The translations under genes were made by a program, and so were the position numbers. Below the pieces are notes generated by a model. It did not search any database and was not told the DNA's origin. It saw only the letters and a list, made by a program, of their open reading frames with translations. A stretch of 64,000 nucleotides of DNA from Flavobacterium cheongpyeongense (GTDB lineage: Bacteria > Bacteroidota > Bacteroidia > Flavobacteriales > Flavobacteriaceae): the NCBI RefSeq assembly GCF_003202435.1, contig NZ_QJHK01000010.1, positions 1 to 64,000 on the forward strand, in the 5' to 3' direction. This document shows positions 1-7,673 of this stretch, one piece after another (positions within the stretch are counted from its first letter, which is position 1; each line of letters starts with the position of its first letter).

Positions 1-83
1 GTCCGAAAACAGATTTAGTCGAAAAATACTTATTTTTACCCATCGTTATTTGAATTTTGCAACTCTAAATTACGATGTTTTTT

Positions 84-112
84 AAGAAGCCATTAATTTG
101 GCTTCTTTTTTA
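84..112 (+). terminator. Rho-independent terminator
   Basis: Perfect 8-bp stem AAGAAGCC/GGCTTCTT with an 8-nt loop, followed by a T run on the + strand. It therefore ends a + strand transcript that begins left of the window. Its T tract runs into the stop codon of the - strand gene beginning at 110. Confidence 0.75.
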
Positions 113-517
113 TCGGACAACAATGTTATCTATTATTAAATCTCGAATCTGTTCTTTAATTTTTAAAATTTGATCTTTTGATGTTTCATCTTTTAATCTA
201 TATCTAAAAAAATCGAAAAGCAATGTATTCGAGGGATTCATATAAAGTTTTGGTAGCAGCATTAGTAACAGAACTTTTTTATATTCAATAACCTTATACT
301 CTTTCCAATTCTCTTTAGCAAAATTATATGCTATTGCATATTTTTTTTGAAATACAGATTCATCAATATCACTTGGTAATCTTATATTCTCAATTTCAGT
401 AAATTTCATGGAAAGTATTTCTGCCAAGTCAGAGCAGCCACTACCAGTTCTTCCTGTTAACCCTATAATTGTAAAGTTCCTTCTTAAAGAATATAATTGA
501 TCTAATCTCGTATTCAT
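110..517 (-). CDS. Truncated P-loop nucleotide kinase-like protein
   Basis: This 135-residue protein has a glycine-rich loop near residues 18-29 (GLTGRTGSGCS) that looks like a Walker A motif with Cys in place of the catalytic Lys. The only resemblance I can offer is to the N-terminal P-loop part of nucleotide-kinase/deoxycytidylate-deaminase-type proteins, whose deaminase half would have to follow. No such half follows: the frame stops at once and the next sequence is a terminator of opposite polarity. I infer a 3'-truncated gene at the edge of the island. No operon partner is visible. Whether it is still translated is unknown; the A-rich context before its ATG at 517 is normal for this genome. 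An orphan small protein remains possible. Confidence 0.45.
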   Translation of the reverse strand: MNTRLDQLYSLRRNFTIIGLTGRTGSGCSDLAEILSMKFTEIENIRLPSDIDESVFQKKYAIAYNFAKENWKEYKVIEYKKVLLLMLLPKLYMNPSNTLLFDFFRYRLKDETSKDQILKIKEQIRDLIIDNIVVR

Positions 518-797
518 ATAATTTTATTTTTATTCTAAAATCTTTAATTTATTGCGAACACATCTGAATATTAATACTAAAATTTCTCAACAAAAAAGCA
601 AAAATGATTTTTATTTTTTTTCTCTCATTACGGAAATCCATATTTTAAAATTTTTAATAACTGAAAAAGTCAAATATATTGAATCAAGAAAACCAACCAC
701 CACGTATTTATACCTGTTTGTTTATAATTAATATCATCGAATTTCATAGATAAGAATATTTCAGAAGAAAAAAGCGTCATTATTCTTCCAATAACGA

Positions 798-1226
798 TAT
801 GCACCTGTCGATGCTTTGGAACTGACTGAAAGAAACTTATCCGACGATTCCACTGGAAATTTATGGATCATGACCAGCAGGGCAAAAACTGCCATTAGAG
901 CCAATGTCCCGTTACTACCTACCGTTGACAAAATTATTTCGAAATACAAAAACCAACAAAAAGGCCTTATTCCTAAAATTTCCAATCAGAAAATGAATGC
1001 TTATCTTAAGGAAATTGCTGATGTCTGCGGCATAGACAAACATCTTACATGGTATGTTGCCAGACATACCTTTGCCACCACTGTCACTTTAGGGAATGGA
1101 GTAAGACTCGAAAACGTGTCAGCCATGATGGGACACACCAACACTAAACAGACACAACATTATGCAAAAGTTTTGGATAGGAATATAATGGAAGATATGG
1201 AGAAACTTAAATCCAAGTTTAGGTGA
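798..1226 (+). pseudogene. Tyrosine recombinase (integrase) C-terminal remnant
   Basis: The frame is open from about 798 and reads as the C-terminal catalytic half of a CTnDOT/Bacteroidetes-type tyrosine integrase. Visible motifs are ARHTFAT (second catalytic Arg), MMGH (late His) and the nucleophile Tyr in QTQHYAKV. The SAM-like core-binding domain and the first catalytic Arg are missing because a stop codon (792) lies just upstream. The usual His three residues before ARHTFAT is Tyr here (TWYVARH), so the site would be impaired even if full length. A TTG at 816 could start a 136-aa product, but I regard the locus as dead. A second, shorter remnant of the same family lies at 34277-34387. Confidence 0.8.
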
Positions 1227-1332
1227 CATTCGCTTACCACAAGACTTCTGAATCTGAAGAGTCTTGAAGAACTTCAATCCATTTAGAGCAAAAAAACAAG
1301 TTGAAAGATATCAAAAGCTTTGCAGTATATTT

Positions 1333-1363
1333 CCAATTGCGTCCGCAGTGCGGACGCAATTGG
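1333..1363. repeat. 15-bp perfect inverted repeat (palindrome copy 1)
   Basis: Arms CCAATTGCGTCCGCA and its reverse complement around one central G. A tag TGGACACA follows a few bases on. Copy 2 lies at 1600-1626 with the same core and the same tag. Confidence 0.85.
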
Positions 1364-1404
1364 CATGGACACATATTCTTTTTAGTTTTTAAAACTTATC
1401 CGGT

Positions 1405-1444
1405 TTACTAATTTTAACACAACCGAATATACTAATTTAAACAC
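1405..1444. repeat. Paired ACTAATT repeat, copy 1
   Basis: Two 16-mers, TTACTAATTTTAACAC and ATACTAATTTAAACAC, start exactly 24 bp apart and are followed by GTTTG. A second module of the same design and orientation lies at 2361-2397, so about 0.95 kb is bracketed by direct repeats. Confidence 0.7.
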
Positions 1445-1599
1445 GTTTGTATTTCCCAATTGAATGGCAGAGAAAAGATAAAGCCGATGACGCGGTGTTT
1501 ACTTGATTAAATATCTTGCAGAAGAAGAGCAGCATCAATACTGAACCAGATTTCATACTGCTAATTAAAGTGGTATCGAAAATTTTACATAACATTTCC

Positions 1600-1626
1600 A
1601 ATTGTGTCCGCAGTGCGGACAAAATT
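1600..1626. repeat. Inverted repeat, palindrome copy 2
   Basis: Arms AATTGTGTCCGCA / TGCGGACAAAATT, one mismatch, central G, followed by TGGACACA. Core GTCCGCAGTGCGGAC is identical to copy 1. Confidence 0.8.
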
Positions 1627-1935
1627 TAGCTGGACACAATATAAGCTCCTGCTATCTATTGATAATGAAGAAAAAAGAGAGTTCTATATTGCCGAAAACA
1701 AAAAAAAGAATTCCACATCACACCAGATGGAACTACAGATACAGCAGGTTATCTGAAAGGCTTCTAAGGAGCAATGATTAAGAAAGTGTATTGGCAAACT
1801 GCACAAAATGAAAAATCACCTTTAGATGCTCTTCAATTTCTTCTAAGCTCATTCTTTTATTTTTTTTGAAAACACATTGCGTATCCGTAGTTACTATTTG
1901 TTGTTTTACTTAAGCTGAAAATTGATTTATTTCTT

Positions 1936-2001
1936 ACAGCACTAAAAGCTAATATTCGAACAACATTAAAAGCTAATTAACATACAGCACTAATAGCTAA
2001 T
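1936..2001 (+). repeat. Three 18-bp direct repeats, 24-bp period
   Basis: Copies at 1936, 1960 and 1984 read ACAGCACTAAAAGCTAAT with one to three changes. The exact 24-bp phasing puts them on one DNA face, as in iterons or the multiple terminal repeats of IS21-type elements. No replication or transposase gene is adjacent, so the role is open. Confidence 0.75.
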
Positions 2002-2360
2002 GATCTGGGGCATAAAAATGAACCAGGTCACAATAGAGCGTGTCCCTTTTTTTTCAATTTTAGATTAAGGCTAGTTTATTTATTGCTAAAAATTTCACAG
2101 ATAATCGGATTTTTTCCGATTATAGCATAAAAAAGCAACAATAATAGACTTAAAATATTCAATCAGAAAGTTAAATAAGGGACCATTGAATAGACATTTT
2201 ATTATAGCATTTTTTGCACGACCAAATTATGAATTCACAACCTCTCTTACAATTTTAGTCCATGATAATCATAATTTGACCTTCCTTTTAAATTATAAAA
2301 ACTGCCTTCCCAAAGCAGTTAAAAAAAAGACAGCTCGGAAATAACAAGTCCCATTTATGT

Positions 2361-2397
2361 TTACTAATTGTAACACCAGATATACTAATTAAAGCAC
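2361..2397. repeat. Paired ACTAATT repeat, copy 2
   Basis: TTACTAATTGTAACAC followed 21 bp later by ATACTAATTAAAGCAC, then GTTTG. Same order and orientation as the module at 1405-1444. Confidence 0.65.
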
Positions 2398-2496
2398 GTT
2401 TGATTTTACTATTTTTTTATGCAAAACTAATAACTAATCTAATATGAGAAATTGGACTAAAAATTAAATCAATACAAAATTCAAAAATATCAATAA

Positions 2497-3420
2497 CTAA
2501 AACCTCGCCAATCGTTCTTTCATCAATTTAAAATACTTTTCTTTCATTGCTTCAGACAAAAAAGAAATCTCAATTAATTCATTCCATTTCGTTGTCTTCT
2601 CAAACATTGATTTTAAAACGCTATCGATAATTTTATCATTTAACCCTAATCTTTCTTTTCCAAAATAATCAATAAAATCACCCGCTTTAAAATTGCTTTT
2701 TTTCCCTTTTAATTTAAGAGCCATTTCTTCCTGCGGATTTTTAATAGCAATAGACGAATTCAGGAAATCATAAGCAGGTGTTAGAGTTGTTTTTCCTGAT
2801 TTTGTTATCAAGGAAAAGTTTTTGAGATGCATGTCTTCATTACCAGTGATAAAACAGAATAGGATTCTCTTAAAAAACTCTGCTTTTTCAATTGAAGGAA
2901 ATGTACAAAAGTCCTCTATCACTTTTACAATTTTCTCCATAGTAAAATTATATTTAGTATCTCTGGAACTCCCTGTTAGCTGTGCAAAATCTTCAGTGGC
3001 ATATTTCCTGCCTTTACCATACCGGTCAAACCTTTTTATGAAATAAGATTTCGAATTATCTTTAGAATATATCAGTCCGTGAAGCGGTACCTCAATTCCA
3101 TAAACCTTAGCCATTCGCATAGTAAGATCTTCATTTTCGGGTAATTCAGGAAATATATCGCTCTGCGGTTTGATAATAAAATTACCGTACTGATCTACAA
3201 TTTCAAATTGCTGGTTTTTAATCGATAATACGGCGCTTAATTTAGGCTGAACGCCCTGAATTGATAACTTAGTTGCTCTATTTACTGCTTCCTGACGTAG
3301 TTCTGATGCAGAAAAAGGAAGCGTTTCTAATGAGAGCAATTTAGAAGATAATAATTTCAAGCCTTCTATGCTATACAGATCTCCTCCACAAGTTTTATAA
3401 ATAATCGGACATCTATTCAT
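2497..3420 (-). CDS. hipT: HipT-like serine/threonine kinase toxin
   Basis: This 307-aa protein is the kinase part of a HipA-type toxin. The Gly-rich loop reads SIQGVQPK at residues 53-60, the ATP-binding Lys is in FIIKPQ (about 84), the catalytic loop is GNEDMHLKN (193-201) and the metal-binding Asp lies in PAYDFL (218). The small N-subdomain 1 of classical HipA is not part of this protein; it is encoded separately by the upstream gene, with which it overlaps by 8 nt. In E. coli HipT the loop has two regulatory serines (S-I-S); here only the first is kept (S-I-Q). Expected role, from the family: phosphorylation of an aminoacyl-tRNA synthetase and growth arrest. The target cannot be read from sequence. 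Third gene of the B-S-T operon. Confidence 0.88.
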   Translation of the reverse strand: MNRCPIIYKTCGGDLYSIEGLKLLSSKLLSLETLPFSASELRQEAVNRATKLSIQGVQPKLSAVLSIKNQQFEIVDQYGNFIIKPQSDIFPELPENEDLTMRMAKVYGIEVPLHGLIYSKDNSKSYFIKRFDRYGKGRKYATEDFAQLTGSSRDTKYNFTMEKIVKVIEDFCTFPSIEKAEFFKRILFCFITGNEDMHLKNFSLITKSGKTTLTPAYDFLNSSIAIKNPQEEMALKLKGKKSNFKAGDFIDYFGKERLGLNDKIIDSVLKSMFEKTTKWNELIEISFLSEAMKEKYFKLMKERLARF

Positions 3421-3727
3421 CGCTTTTAGCTTTAACCGTTACTGCCCCTACCAGATCATTTCCTACAGCCATAAGCTGTGAAAAATAATCTTTCTTATCT
3501 ATTTTATTTATTTTTAAAAGGCCTTCAAGCATTATACCCTCCGGTAACAGCCCTTCAAAAAACGGCGGAAAATCCAGAAATGAATATTTTTTGTGGGAAG
3601 AAGGCATCGTTAAGGACACTGGCTCTGAAGAATAATCATCATCATAGATAAATAAATATCTTCCGCTTTTTTCTTCCATAAGTTCACCCGCTCTCGTACC
3701 GTGAACATAAACTACTGCTTTTCTCAT
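3413..3727 (-). CDS. hipS: HipS-like antitoxin (HipA N-subdomain 1)
   Basis: This 104-aa protein corresponds to the Couple_hipA N-subdomain 1: it begins with a short beta-rich stretch (VYVHGTRAGEL), followed by the FPPFFEGLLPEG signature near residues 53-64, and ends at VGAVTV. In classical two-gene hipBA this subdomain is fused to the kinase; here it is a free protein, as in the E. coli O127:H6 HipBST system, where HipS is the antitoxin. It starts 3 nt after the HTH gene ends and its last 8 nt overlap the kinase start, which suggests translational coupling. Function as antitoxin is inferred from architecture only. Confidence 0.85.
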   Translation of the reverse strand: MRKAVVYVHGTRAGELMEEKSGRYLFIYDDDYSSEPVSLTMPSSHKKYSFLDFPPFFEGLLPEGIMLEGLLKINKIDKKDYFSQLMAVGNDLVGAVTVKAKSDE

Positions 3728-3730
3728 CTC

Positions 3731-3940
3731 TTATTTTTTTAATGGACTTATGAATTGAATATCAATATTCAAAATATTCAAGACTGCGATTACACTGTCC
3801 CATCTTACAGATGTTTTATTCTTTTCAATATCAAACACAGTTGTTTTGCCGATACCTGCTAAATCTGCTAATTGGAGCTGCGTCAGTCCAGCAGCTTTGC
3901 GATGTTCTTTAATTAACTTTCCTAAATTAAAATTAATCAT
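3731..3940 (-). CDS. hipB: HipB-like XRE-family DNA-binding protein
   Basis: A 69-aa helix-turn-helix protein of the XRE/Cro type: LGKLIKEHRKAAGLTQLQLA then GIGKTTVFDIEKNK form the classical HTH_3 fold over residues 6-45. First gene of a three-gene operon with hipS and hipT (3-nt gap). HipB proteins repress their own operon and augment toxin neutralisation. The region just upstream contains a 20-bp inverted repeat (3946-3965/4009-4028) that is the obvious operator. The ATG at 3940 is the only sensible start. Confidence 0.88.
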   Translation of the reverse strand: MINFNLGKLIKEHRKAAGLTQLQLADLAGIGKTTVFDIEKNKTSVRWDSVIAVLNILNIDIQFISPLKK

Positions 3941-3945
3941 AATTA

Positions 3946-4028
3946 CTGTTTAAGCGGTAAATATACTTAATTTTCATCTTATAAATATTTAAAACATATG
4001 TTTTATGATATATTTACCGCTTTAACAG
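3946..4028 (-). promoter_or_regulatory. hipBST operator/promoter region
   Basis: Two 20-bp arms, 3946-3965 and 4009-4028, are inverted copies with a single mismatch; the core is AAGCGGTAAATATA. Between them lies a perfect 16-bp palindrome TAAAACATATGTTTTA (3990-4005). The whole unit sits 6 bp upstream of the hipB start, where HipB operators are normally found. Confidence 0.75.
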
Positions 4029-4207
4029 TAAATAATTTCAAATATTTAAATAATTACAAAATTTAGTGTTTCATTTATGAAAATTACTGCCCTAAAAATA
4101 ATATCTGTATATATACGGAGTTTCTGTCTTTTTTAAGACGACAAGTTAATACTGCATTTAAATTAGAAAAAAAAGACATATATGATCTTCTAAGTATTTC
4201 CAGTCTT

Positions 4208-4282
4208 GTGGCAGAATCGTGGCACATGATTTTTGATAAAGTAAATTCAGTAAAATCAAGGAGAGCTGAGTTTAGGTGCGAA
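4208..4282 (+). repeat. Cassette-boundary element, copy A
   Basis: Begins GTGGCAGAATCGTGGCACA and ends TTTAGGTGCGAA; the middle is not conserved with the other copies. Related elements B, C and D have the same ends 76 nt apart (75 here). Confidence 0.7.
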
Positions 4283-4331
4283 TCGATGTAAAACTTGTTG
4301 TAGCAATAAAAAAAATATGAGGTTTTTATAT

Positions 4332-4358
4332 AATTGAGTCCGCAATACGGACTCAATT
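4332..4358. repeat. Inverted repeat, palindrome copy 3
   Basis: Arms AATTGAGTCCG / CGGACTCAATT with a 5-nt centre. Same design (AATTGxGTCCGC) as the palindromes at 1333 and 1600. Confidence 0.75.
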
Positions 4359-4389
4359 TATTTTTTTTGATCCCAAACAGTTTTAAAGT

Positions 4390-4412
4390 TTGTGCCGACA
4401 ATGTCGGCACAA
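4390..4412. repeat. Inverted repeat, palindrome 4
   Basis: Perfect 11-bp arms TTGTGCCGACA / TGTCGGCACAA around one A. It lies 31 bp from palindrome 3 and may act as a transcription terminator or a REP-like element. Confidence 0.75.
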
Positions 4413-4605
4413 TTTATTTTATCTTGTTTCTTATTTAGTGTACTCGCTTAATTACACTAATTACGGAATAGATAAGAAAAATTCTTGTAAAAAATTTATC
4501 TATAATTATGCAAGCGCCACTTGCACAATTAAAATATAGAAAAGGATTCTAGAAAGTTACTTAGATTCTAAATTTGAAAAAAAATCAAGGTAATCATCAA
4601 AAATA

Positions 4606-5349
4606 CTAAATGTAGTACTTAAGAACATACTCGATAAACCAGTTAGGAAGTTCAGAAGGGTCTATTTCTAATGATAATTTATTTTCAGCAATTTTAGCAA
4701 TTAATTTGTACTCTTCACTTGAATTATCAAATAAATAACATTTGTCTACATTTTCAATCATTGGCATAAGATTGTTTAATGTATTAAAGTAACGGCTTGA
4801 AATTTTTTCAGGCGAAACATTATGACCGCCTTTAATTACTCTATTTTCAACTCGCGAAACATTTACCTCAGGATCATCTATACAAATAAAATATAAGTAT
4901 GTCTTGTAGCCTTTTTGTTTTGCTTCCCTTATTTCTTCAATTTTAGAAGGGTGACTCATTACTGTCTCAAAACAAAAATCAATTTTGCTTTCTTGTAAAT
5001 GATGTCTTAAAAATGCACTTATAAGAGCTCCTTCGTAACTATGCGTTTCTTTTTTTGCATCAACTATTACATTTTCTTTTAAAGAAAAATCCATTTTATG
5101 ATTATCTTCTAAAGATTTTTTCATTAAAGAAATAGCTCTCTCAGTGGTTAAAAATTTATTTAAATCATTTTGAGTAAGATTTAAATTAAATTCACTTAAG
5201 TCAATATATCCATTATTTGCCAATTCCTTTTCAATTAAATCAGCATTAAGAAATACCCCAGAATTGTATTTTTTGGAAAAAGAATCAAAGAGAGTACTTT
5301 TTCCCGAACCATTTGGTCCTGCAAATATCCGTAATCTTGCTTGAGACAT
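4606..5349 (-). CDS. Zeta-toxin-like P-loop kinase
   Basis: A 247-aa P-loop protein with Walker A GPNGSGKST at residues 11-19 and an early LNADLIEKE segment, the typical order of zeta-toxin/UDP-N-acetylglucosamine-kinase-like enzymes. A second conserved region (FCFETVMSHPSKIEEI, about residues 126-141) fits the ET-x-hydrophobic-S motif of this family. R-x-x-x-R residues in VSRVENRVIKGGH (about 164-176) are the expected phosphate-contacting lid. The gene directly upstream, 1 nt away, encodes a small basic protein that I take as its antitoxin. Expected action, from the family, is phosphorylation of a sugar-nucleotide or related substrate; the substrate is not deducible here. Confidence 0.82.
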   Translation of the reverse strand: MSQARLRIFAGPNGSGKSTLFDSFSKKYNSGVFLNADLIEKELANNGYIDLSEFNLNLTQNDLNKFLTTERAISLMKKSLEDNHKMDFSLKENVIVDAKKETHSYEGALISAFLRHHLQESKIDFCFETVMSHPSKIEEIREAKQKGYKTYLYFICIDDPEVNVSRVENRVIKGGHNVSPEKISSRYFNTLNNLMPMIENVDKCYLFDNSSEEYKLIAKIAENKLSLEIDPSELPNWFIEYVLKYYI

Positions 5350-5350
5350 A

Positions 5351-5626
5351 TTACTTTCTTTCTAAAATCATTCCTTTTCTCAATGATGATAAATCAATAG
5401 AAGGCTTTGCAATTTTTCTTACAACCTTAAAAGATCTATCAGGATTGACAGCAATAATTTCATGATCACGAATAACTTTTATTGTGATACCTAACGCCAT
5501 AGAACTTCTGACAGCCTTAGATGATGCAATTTTTGCAGAATCTAACAATGCACTATCTTCCTTAGAAGATAATATTGCTTTTCTACTTTTGGTTCTTGCA
5601 CTAATATGTCTTCTTCTATTATTCAT
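5351..5626 (-). CDS. Putative antitoxin of the zeta-type module
   Basis: A 91-aa protein with a strongly basic N-terminus (NNRRRHISARTKSRK), a Ser/Ala-rich central helix and a C-terminal basic stretch. I do not recognise a named family. The case for an antitoxin is positional: it is first in a two-gene operon with the zeta-like kinase, ends 1 nt before the kinase start, and has the size and charge usual for such partners. The segment GITIKVIRDHEIIAVNPDRS resembles a short beta-sheet unit common in small proteins preceding zeta-like kinases. Confidence 0.6.
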   Translation of the reverse strand: MNNRRRHISARTKSRKAILSSKEDSALLDSAKIASSKAVRSSMALGITIKVIRDHEIIAVNPDRSFKVVRKIAKPSIDLSSLRKGMILERK

Positions 5627-5730
5627 AATTCAACTTTGCTCAAAAATACGAAATATCTGCAATTATTACAAGCTTTAATATTTGGACTTTCTAGGTTAAA
5701 AAAAGTTTAGACTTTTTTATTTCATTTTTT

Positions 5731-5806
5731 GTGGCAGAATCATGGCACATTCAAGATAAAAGTAAAACCCCAGCATTTACAAAGCAGGACATTATTTGAG
5801 TTCGAA
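5731..5806 (+). repeat. Cassette-boundary element, copy B
   Basis: GTGGCAGAATCATGGCACA at the left end and TTTGAGTTCGAA at the right end, 76 nt overall. Interior differs from copies A, C and D. Confidence 0.75.
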
Positions 5807-5934
5807 TGGCAGAGCATCCCTCCTCAAAATTCGGAGAATATGTAAATTATTAAAAAATAGGCCGTTTGTTGTTCGTACAAACTAAATGTTTAGCTAGCTG
5901 TTCTACCGATGCGAAAAATGGTTTGTTTGTGATC

Positions 5935-6070
5935 CTTATGTTGCGGAGTCTGAAGTTCCGCACTAGAATGTTTCTCCAGCGAAACTTAAAGACTAACCAT
6001 ATTCTTTATTAATAATTAGTCATCTTGAAATTTCCATTGATGTCGGCATCCCTGAAGTCTAGTTTTATCC
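5935..6070 (+). repeat. Long imperfect direct repeat, copy 1
   Basis: Shares blocks such as AGTCTGAAGTTCCG, ACTAGAATGTTTCTCCAGCG and TAGTCATCTTGAAATTTCCA in the same order with 9046-9185. It lies about 200 bp after boundary element B. Confidence 0.8.
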
Positions 6071-6501
6071 CTGTCGGATCGACTTCATGAACAATACAAT
6101 TACAAGGGCTTGTAAATGAGGCCATTCTTAATAAATAAGCTTATACATTACCTATCCACAATTTAAAATCTCACTTGAATCTAATACTTCCCTCATCAGA
6201 TATTCCGAAAAAAGGCGTATAAACAACAGCTTCAAAAGTTTCGAAGATTCCTTCTTTATCTAATTTGGTCAGAAAGACCGCCCAAAAACCAACTATTAAA
6301 ATAATAATGCTTGCTCTTTTATTAAAACAGGGTATTTCTACGTGCTTCCGATTGAAAATTTTTAACGACTTTTAACCTATTATAATTACAATAAACCAAG
6401 CACCTGCAAATTTATGTGATACGGCGTTGTTACAGTTTCTTATCAGATAAAAAATCAATAATAAGCTTTTATTTTTCATTATTAATCTACAGATTTAAGT
6501 T

Positions 6502-7671
6502 ATGAAATATCTCTATATTATTTTTTTTATCCTCTATGCTGCAATTACAGTCACGCTTAAGGCTCAGAATATTAATATAAAAATAGAACGGCTGACTATA
6601 AGGGACGGACTAATAGTCGGGAAAATTTATGCTAATGGTGAATATTTGGGTCCTGCCTACGAAAATGAAGTGCTGCGAATTGAAAAGGGGACTTATAAAG
6701 GCATAATCAGGTATTATTCCGGGAGAAATTTCGTCAGTAGCAATCTTGGAAAACTGGCCACCGAAGGTGATTTTCTTTTGGAAGTCGGTAATGTGGATAA
6801 TAGAAGAGACCTGCTTTTTCATACGGGAAATAAACCATACCATGCAAGGGGCTGTGTTCTATTAGGGATCCCGTCAACATCAAACAATAAAGTGTATCTT
6901 CCGCCGGAAAACCCAATACGACAGCTGAGAAAGATTTTTTATGGCACCGAAGATCCGTTGAGTTCGCCTAATAAAGAGATTACAATTACACTGGACGAAA
7001 CAAAACTGAAAACCAAAAACGACAATGTTAATACATCCCTACTGATTCTTATAGATGTATCGGGGAGCATGAGTGGCGACAAGTTGACCCAGGCAAAGAA
7101 AGCAGCACAAGAAGCTGTAGAAATAGCATTAAAAAATAAAAACACTGAAGTTGCCATCTTAGCTTTTGAGGGTAAATGTAGCAATCCTATCCACACTGCT
7201 AATGGTTTTTCAACTAATCTGAAAAATTTAACAGAGACTATTAAACGCCTCACAGCCAATGGCGGCACCCCGCTTGCCAGTGCCTTAAGCAGAGCAAATT
7301 CTTATATGGCTTCAAATAAATCGCTGGCTTCTGTAACACAAATGATAATCTTACTGGCTGATGGCAATGACGACTGCGGAAATTTAGAAAGTGTTTTAGC
7401 CTCCCTGGCCAAAAAAGAAATTATTTTCAGGCATGAAACCATAGGACTTGGTCTTGATAATAATTCAACTGCACAGAGCCAGTTAAAGTCCATCGCACAA
7501 ACTACAAAAGGCCAGTACCATAACTCCTCATCATCAGAAGAGCTTTCAGTTCAATTTAAAAATGCCCTTGAGAATATGAAAATGCTTGAAATGATGGGAA
7601 AAATGAATGGCAGCAGCGCTAAACCGCAGGCCGCAGACAGTGAAATTAATTGGGACATTTTAAAAGATTAA
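6502..7671 (+). CDS. Secreted DUF5675-vWA fusion protein
   Basis: A 389-aa protein with an N-terminal signal peptide (hydrophobic residues 5-19, Ala-Gln at 21-22). Residues 25-130 look like a DUF5675 domain: short beta strands, then HTGN (107-110) and RGCVLLG (116-122). Residues 178-355 form a von Willebrand factor A domain with a complete MIDAS core DVSGSMS (185-191), a later GGTPL and an LLADGNDDC segment. The last 35 residues are low complexity. vWA domains bind metal and protein ligands; DUF5675 is found in cell-wall and phage-associated proteins. The next gene starts 3 nt later, so the two are co-expressed. Together with boundary elements B and C this pair looks like one mobile cassette. 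Confidence 0.72.
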   Translation: MKYLYIIFFILYAAITVTLKAQNINIKIERLTIRDGLIVGKIYANGEYLGPAYENEVLRIEKGTYKGIIRYYSGRNFVSSNLGKLATEGDFLLEVGNVDNRRDLLFHTGNKPYHARGCVLLGIPSTSNNKVYLPPENPIRQLRKIFYGTEDPLSSPNKEITITLDETKLKTKNDNVNTSLLILIDVSGSMSGDKLTQAKKAAQEAVEIALKNKNTEVAILAFEGKCSNPIHTANGFSTNLKNLTETIKRLTANGGTPLASALSRANSYMASNKSLASVTQMIILLADGNDDCGNLESVLASLAKKEIIFRHETIGLGLDNNSTAQSQLKSIAQTTKGQYHNSSSSEELSVQFKNALENMKMLEMMGKMNGSSAKPQAADSEINWDILKD

Positions 7672-7673
7672 AT

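Larger units (their letters stand above)
1227..2496. other. Gene-poor remnant region with repeats
   Basis: About 1.27 kb between the integrase remnant and hipT without a convincing gene. It contains two related GC-rich palindromes (1333-1363, 1600-1626), two copies of a paired ACTAATT element (1405-1444, 2361-2397) and three 18-bp direct repeats at exact 24-bp spacing (1936-2001). This texture suggests leftover mobile-element DNA rather than a hidden gene. Confidence 0.6.
4029..4605. other. Intergenic region between hipBST and zeta module
   Basis: No convincing gene. It holds the first 75-nt boundary element (4208-4282) and two perfect palindromes (4332-4358 and 4390-4412). A 108-codon frame on the - strand crosses both palindromes and has no domain character, so I do not call it. 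Confidence 0.6.
5627..6501. other. Long intergenic region with boundary element B and long repeat 1
   Basis: Almost 900 bp without a supportable gene. It holds boundary element B (5731-5806) and the first copy of a roughly 136-bp imperfect direct repeat (5935-6070; second copy 9046-9185). The 64-aa + strand frame at 5484-5678 is antisense to the antitoxin gene and is not called. Confidence 0.6.

Noticed and set aside
1437..1622. 61-codon - strand frame
   Set aside because: It crosses the repeats at 1429-1622 and has no domain, start context or partner.
4084..4410. 108-codon - strand frame
   Set aside because: It spans boundary element A and both palindromes; composition (Tyr/Phe/Asn/Cys) is that of AT-rich non-coding DNA.
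1333..4412. CRISPR array
   Set aside because: Repeats are few, palindromic and irregularly spaced, with no cas genes in the window.
5801..5840. Possible tRNA 3' fragment at the end of boundary element B (TTCGAA followed by CCCTCCTC)
   Set aside because: Only the T-loop-like TTCGAA is shared; no acceptor or anticodon arm can be formed upstream, and the other boundary copies do not support a tRNA.
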